Assembly (NCBI GenBank): GCA_964494475.1
Contig: CAZBRS010000023.1
Coordinates: 18,651 to 82,650, forward strand
DNA: 64,000 nt
Direction: 5' to 3'
From: CAZBRS01 sp964494475
Lineage (GTDB): Bacteria > Myxococcota_A > UBA9042 > CAZBRS01
The notes under the pieces are model-generated. The model was not told where the DNA came from. It made no database searches and was given only the letters and a program-made list of their open reading frames with translations. A program made the position numbers and the translations under genes. Position 1 is the first letter of the stretch. Each line of letters begins with the position of its first letter. Below are positions 60,281-64,000 of this stretch, one piece after another.

Positions 60281-62087
60281 ACATATCGGTGGAGGCGGGA
60301 AAACAGATCCAGCCCTCGGGGCAGACACCGATGAACGGCGTGCACTCCTGGGTGCAGATCGAGGCACCGGGCAGGCCACCGCCAAGGCCCAGCATGGCAC
60401 CGCACACGAGATCGGCCTGGCAGTCCTCATCGGACGCGCACTCGGCACCCCAGTCGCCGCTACCCGGAACCACGCAGTGCCCCGCCGAGTTGCACGTCTT
60501 GCCGCCGCTGCACGACCCGCACGAGCCGCCGCAGCCGTCGTCGCCGCACTCCCGGACCTGGCCCACGAGGTCGACGCACGACGGCTGGCAGCCGCCGCAC
60601 GAGCCGCACTTCGTGCAGAGCTCGACGCAGGTCGAGTCCCACTTCGTGGTGCAACAGTAGTTGTCTTGGTCGCACGCGCACTCCTCGCACGCGCACCCGC
60701 CGCAGCCCTTGGTGCTCTTGGCCACGCAGCCGGGCTCGTCGCCCGCCACGCAGGTGCCCGAGACGCACGTGGCGCCCGCCGCGCAGGTGCCGCACGTGCC
60801 GCCGCAGCCGTTGGGGCCGCACTCGAAGGGGCTGAAGATATCGCCGCAGTCGGGCGTGCAGGTGCCCGCCACGCACTGACCGCTGGCGTTGCAGGTCTTG
60901 CCGCTGGCGCAGGTGCCACACGCCCCGCCGCAGCCGTCGTCGCCGCACTGCTTGTTGGTGCAGCTCTTGGTGCACGTGCACTGGCCGGTCTCGCCGCACT
61001 TGGCGTTCGGACCCGCCGTGCAGGCCCCGCACGAGCCTCCGCAACCGTCGGACCCGCACTGCTTGCCGTCGCAGTTGTGGAAGCGACACAGGCCGCTCTC
61101 GCACTCCTCGCCGCATCCGCAGGCGCCGCAGGTACCGCCGCACCCGTCGGACCCGCACTCGCGCCCCGCGCAGGTGGCCGCGCAGGGGCAGTCGGCGCTC
61201 ATGGAGCCCTGGCTCGTGAAGTCGCCGGTGATCGAGAGGGTGCTCTCGAAGAGGGTGAGCGTGTCGCCGGTCTGGTCGTGCTCGATCACGCCCGCCAGGC
61301 GCACCGTCATGGTGCCGTGGAAGCACGAACTGGCCGCGTTGGCGTCGGGCACCTTGGCCACGCCGGGGTTCACGTCGCCCAGCATGAGCGAGCCCTTCAC
61401 GTGGTAGGTGCCCTCGGCATCGTCCGGGAAGCCCGGGCACTGGGAGTCGGCCGTCAGGGCCATCTGGGTGACCGAGAGCCGATGCTGGTCGTCGACGCGC
61501 CCGGCGGCGCTCACCACGAAGTGGCAGCCGTCGCCGCGCTGGAAGTCGAGGTCGATCGAGACGATGCAGCCGTCTTCGTAGGGGTCGACGTCGCGCTTGT
61601 GGGTCAACGTGGCCGAGACCGAGGTGAAGTCGACGGCGCCCAGGTCGGTGATCAACTTGCCGGACAGCGTGGTCGCCCCGCCGCCGCAGGCGACGCTCTC
61701 GCACTTTCCGAGCGGGCTGCACGACTTTCCGCCGGCGCACGTGCCGCAACTCCCGCCGCACCCGTCGGGGCCGCACACGCGGTTGCCGCACGCGGGCGCG
61801 CACCCGTCGGGGCCCACGCCCGGGTCGTCGCCGGTGCTGGCATCGGTGCCGCTGCTCGTGTCGTCGTCGGGGCCCGCCGTGTCGGTCAGCGCGCACTGGC
61901 AGGGCAGGTAGCCCGTGCCCGACTCGCCGCAGATCTTGGTCGACGCGCTGCCGTCGGTGCAGGTGCAGGTCCGGGTCTCGCCGGGGTCGCAGCGCGTGCC
62001 CCCGGAGCCCTGGTTGCCGTCGGTGCCGCCACAGCCCCACAGGGCCAGCGCGATCCAGCCCGTCAGAAGGAAACCTACGGATCTCAT
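60249..62087 (-). CDS. Cys-rich surface lipoprotein with CGxDGCGGxCGxC repeats
   Basis: 612 residues. Lipoprotein signal (GWIALALWGC, Cys19), an acidic linker rich in Thr, Asp and Gly, then one CGPDGCGGSCGTC unit. A beta-rich domain of ~160 residues without repeats (~130-300; LSGKLITDLGAVDFTSVSAT, MTVRLAGVIEHDQTGD) follows. Then come five more CGxDGCGGxCGxC-type units separated by ~25-50 residues, and a mixed Cys-rich end. The even spacing of Cys suggests small disulfide-bonded knots. Nothing enzymatic is visible. Transcribed toward, and overlapping by 32 bp, the 59114 gene. Confidence 0.8.
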   Translation of the reverse strand: MRSVGFLLTGWIALALWGCGGTDGNQGSGGTRCDPGETRTCTCTDGSASTKICGESGTGYLPCQCALTDTAGPDDDTSSGTDASTGDDPGVGPDGCAPACGNRVCGPDGCGGSCGTCAGGKSCSPLGKCESVACGGGATTLSGKLITDLGAVDFTSVSATLTHKRDVDPYEDGCIVSIDLDFQRGDGCHFVVSAAGRVDDQHRLSVTQMALTADSQCPGFPDDAEGTYHVKGSLMLGDVNPGVAKVPDANAASSCFHGTMTVRLAGVIEHDQTGDTLTLFESTLSITGDFTSQGSMSADCPCAATCAGRECGSDGCGGTCGACGCGEECESGLCRFHNCDGKQCGSDGCGGSCGACTAGPNAKCGETGQCTCTKSCTNKQCGDDGCGGACGTCASGKTCNASGQCVAGTCTPDCGDIFSPFECGPNGCGGTCGTCAAGATCVSGTCVAGDEPGCVAKSTKGCGGCACEECACDQDNYCCTTKWDSTCVELCTKCGSCGGCQPSCVDLVGQVRECGDDGCGGSCGSCSGGKTCNSAGHCVVPGSGDWGAECASDEDCQADLVCGAMLGLGGGLPGASICTQECTPFIGVCPEGWICFPASTDMSTGVCMLYPM

Positions 62088-62116
62088 GGACGACTCGTGC
62101 GCGATGGGACGCCCTC

Positions 62117-62145
62117 GATATAGTCGGATTCGACGGCAGATTCAA
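62117..62145 (-). promoter_or_regulatory. Predicted promoter of the 60249 lipoprotein gene
   Basis: Read leftward: TTGAAT (62140-62145, 4/6), a 17-bp spacer and TATATC (62117-62122, 4/6), 30 bp before the start codon, in the 65-bp gap behind the next gene. Confidence 0.45.
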
Positions 62146-62152
62146 GCGACGA

Positions 62153-64000
62153 TCAGGGGATCTGGTAGGCGCAGGCCCCCGCGACGCAGGTCTCGGTCGT
62201 GGCGGGCAGCCCGTCGGCGCAGTCGCCGGCCGTGGTGCAGGTGCGCGGCTGGCAGGCGCTCTCGACGCGCACGTCGTCGAGGTACACGCCCTCGGTCTCG
62301 TTGACGGTGTCGTCGATGGTCGCGAAGACGAACCAGACGTCGACGGTCTTGCCCGCGAAGGCCGAGAGGTCGATCGAGAGGGTCTGCCACGTGCCCATCA
62401 GCGGGCTCTCGGGCTTCGACCAGGCGACCACGCGGGTCGCGCCGCTCGTGACCTCCACGGACAGGATGTCGTAGTCGGCGAGGTCCTCGACGTCGAGCCA
62501 GGCCGCGAAGGTCAGGGTGTTGCGCGTGCCCGGCGGCAGCACGAGCCCGGCCACGCGCACGCTGCCGTCGCTCTGCAGCCCCTCCTCGTAATCGAGGGTG
62601 AGGGGGTTGCCGTAGTAGAGCGCGTGGGTGGGGCTCACGTAGCGCACCTGGTCGACGACCTGCCACGTCACCGAGGGGTCGGAGCCCGCCAGGGTGACCG
62701 AGGCCGGCAGGGCGCCCTCGAAGTCGAGCTTCGCGACCTCGGCCTGGCAGCAGCCGGGCGCGTAGGTGGGCGTGAAGACGCAGGTGCCGGCCACGCACTT
62801 GTCGGTGGTGCAGATCGGATCGTCGTCGGTGCACGTGGCGTCGGTGCTGCAGCAGAGCTTGGCGTCGAAGGCGCATTTTCCGGCGGTGCACAGGTCGAGG
62901 CTGCACGCCAGCGCGTCGTCGCAGCGCCCGGCGTCGTCGCAGGGGTCGCCGGCCACGCCCGCGTGGCAGCGCCCGTCGCCGCCCGCGAAGTCGGCGCAGT
63001 ACTGGGGCGCACCGCAGGTGGTCGGGCACTGGCCGCCGCAGCCGTCGTCGCCGCACTGGCCGGGCGCGCACGTCGGCGTGCAGCAGTGGTCGTCGAAGCA
63101 GGCCTGGCCGGCGGGGCAGGTCTTGCAGGGCTCGTTGCAGCCGTTCAGGCCGCAGTACGTGGGGTCGGCGGGGCACGACGGCGTGCAGGCGCCACAGCCG
63201 TCGCAGTCCCACTCGCACTCGTCGACGCACCACCAGTTCCAGTCGCTGGTGCAGCACCAGGGGTCCATGGCGCACACGCACTCCTCGCACAGGCAGTGGT
63301 CGCAGCCTGGCGTGGCGCGCTCGAAGCAGCCGCCCTGGTAGACGCACGCCCCCGAGAGGCAGCCCTCGTCGAGGCCCTCGCAGTCGCCGCACGAACCGCC
63401 GCAGCCGTCGTCGCCGCACTCCTGCCCCGTGCAGTCGGGTGTGCAGGCGCAGAGGCCGTCGGCGTCGCATTCGTAGCCCGCGCCGTACCACCAGCAATCG
63501 CCGCACGAGCCACCGCAGCCATCGGGGCCGCACTCGCGGTCGAAGCAGGCGGTGAACTCGCACAGGCTCGACACGCACTCGGAGCCGCACCCGCACGTGC
63601 CGCACGAACCTCCGCAGCCGTCGGAGCCGCACTCCTTGCCCTCGCACGCGGTCTTCACGCACTGCCCCGACTGGCACGTCGTGCCACAGCCGCACGTACC
63701 GCACGAGCCCCCGCAGCCATCGGACCCGCACTGCTTGCCCGCGCACGCCGTGTCGACGCACTGCCCGGCCTGGCAGGTCTCGCCGCAGTCGCAAGCTCCG
63801 CACTGGCCCCCGCAGCCGTCGGTGCCGCACTCCTTGCCCGCGCACGCCGTGAACACGCACGAGCCCGACTGGCACGCTTCGCCGCACCCACAGGTGCCAC
63901 AGGTCGCTCCGCAGCCGTCGGCGCCGCACTCCTTGCCCGCGCACTGCTTCTGGCAGCCGCAGCTGCCGTCGGACTTGCAGTACGAGCCGGGCCACTGCGT
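62153..64000 (-). CDS. Cys-rich repeat protein, C-terminal part (5' end outside window)
   Basis: The frame is open to the end of the window, so at least 615 residues and an unseen N-terminus. The visible start is an array of ~35-residue units (ACAGKECGSDGCGGSCGTCG, CGxxCxxGxCVxTAC), at least eight CGxDGCGGxCGxC-like cores in all. A mixed Cys/Trp-rich stretch follows (CVCAMDPWCCTSDWNWWC). Residues nearer the C-terminus (nt ~62730-62250) form a Cys-poor jelly-roll/MAM-like domain (SLDYEEG-type loops; FAGKTVDVWFVFATIDD; YLDDVRVESAC). The end is again Cys-bearing (CTTAGDCADGLPATTETC). It is the same family style as the adjacent 60249 protein, 65 bp downstream. Surface exposure is inferred from the neighbours. 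Confidence 0.78.
   Translation of the reverse strand, partial: TQWPGSYCKSDGSCGCQKQCAGKECGADGCGATCGTCGCGEACQSGSCVFTACAGKECGTDGCGGQCGACDCGETCQAGQCVDTACAGKQCGSDGCGGSCGTCGCGTTCQSGQCVKTACEGKECGSDGCGGSCGTCGCGSECVSSLCEFTACFDRECGPDGCGGSCGDCWWYGAGYECDADGLCACTPDCTGQECGDDGCGGSCGDCEGLDEGCLSGACVYQGGCFERATPGCDHCLCEECVCAMDPWCCTSDWNWWCVDECEWDCDGCGACTPSCPADPTYCGLNGCNEPCKTCPAGQACFDDHCCTPTCAPGQCGDDGCGGQCPTTCGAPQYCADFAGGDGRCHAGVAGDPCDDAGRCDDALACSLDLCTAGKCAFDAKLCCSTDATCTDDDPICTTDKCVAGTCVFTPTYAPGCCQAEVAKLDFEGALPASVTLAGSDPSVTWQVVDQVRYVSPTHALYYGNPLTLDYEEGLQSDGSVRVAGLVLPPGTRNTLTFAAWLDVEDLADYDILSVEVTSGATRVVAWSKPESPLMGTWQTLSIDLSAFAGKTVDVWFVFATIDDTVNETEGVYLDDVRVESACQPRTCTTAGDCADGLPATTETCVAGACAYQIP
63500..63990 (-). repeat. 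Tandem ~105-bp coding repeats
   Basis: Four to five near-identical units encode the ACAGKECGxDGCGGxCGxC pattern, similar at DNA level as well as protein level, which points to recent expansion and possible length variation. Short-read assembly may have collapsed copies here. Confidence 0.6.

Overview
High-GC DNA from what looks like an uncultured bacterium of the Myxococcota/Bradymonadota type (a former deltaproteobacterial lineage). This is inferred from gene content: very large Cys-rich secreted proteins with repeated CGxDGCGGxCGxC units, a PEGA/TPR protein, Ser/Thr kinases of the myxobacterial style, a MYXO-CTERM-like tail, and a Gram-negative outer-membrane assembly operon. Two runs of exactly 100 N, each flanked by the same 55 bp on both sides, mark it as a scaffolded short-read (probably metagenomic) assembly. 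No rRNA, tRNA, CRISPR array, transposase or prophage was seen.

Layout. 1-4870: nitrogen block with the 3' part of cyanophycin synthetase, a convergent HTH regulator, P-II (glnB), glutamine synthetase (glnA), then the fluoride channel crcB. 4891-13127 (minus): five-gene operon tolC-like / RND adaptor / RND pump / PEGA-TPR protein / Cys-rich lipoprotein. 13260-19786 (plus): small membrane protein, then a second, differently ordered RND tripartite system carrying both assembly gaps. 19832-21781: VWA lipoprotein. 21860-30515: seven tightly packed genes, M19 dipeptidase / membrane protein / lysS / LolC-type permease / lolD / bamA / skp, which link lipoprotein export and outer-membrane protein assembly. 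30549-32225 (minus): GT-C type membrane glycosyltransferase.

32226-54701 is the most unusual part. A 566-bp regulatory region with a sigma-54-like -24/-12 element and palindromes precedes two giant genes only 10 bp apart: a 3162-residue Cys-rich lipoprotein with three P-domain-like modules, and a 2592-residue exported fibre protein built from decapeptide repeats, phage-tail-fibre-like segments and a lectin-like end. Directly convergent with them, one base away, lies a 1527-residue kinase / degenerate ATPase / TPR / GAF / sigma-54 activator / Fis hybrid. I infer a surface fibre system with its own enhancer-binding regulator.

54761-64000: a TPR lipoprotein and a Ser/Thr kinase with ten repeated Thr-x-x-hydrophobic motifs, two PaaI-type thioesterases, a smaller relative of the giant lipoprotein's N-terminal module with a MYXO-CTERM-like tail, and two CGxDGCGGxCGxC-repeat proteins, the last running off the window. 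Five separate genes in the window encode exported Cys-rich proteins, so a large oxidised surface proteome is likely.
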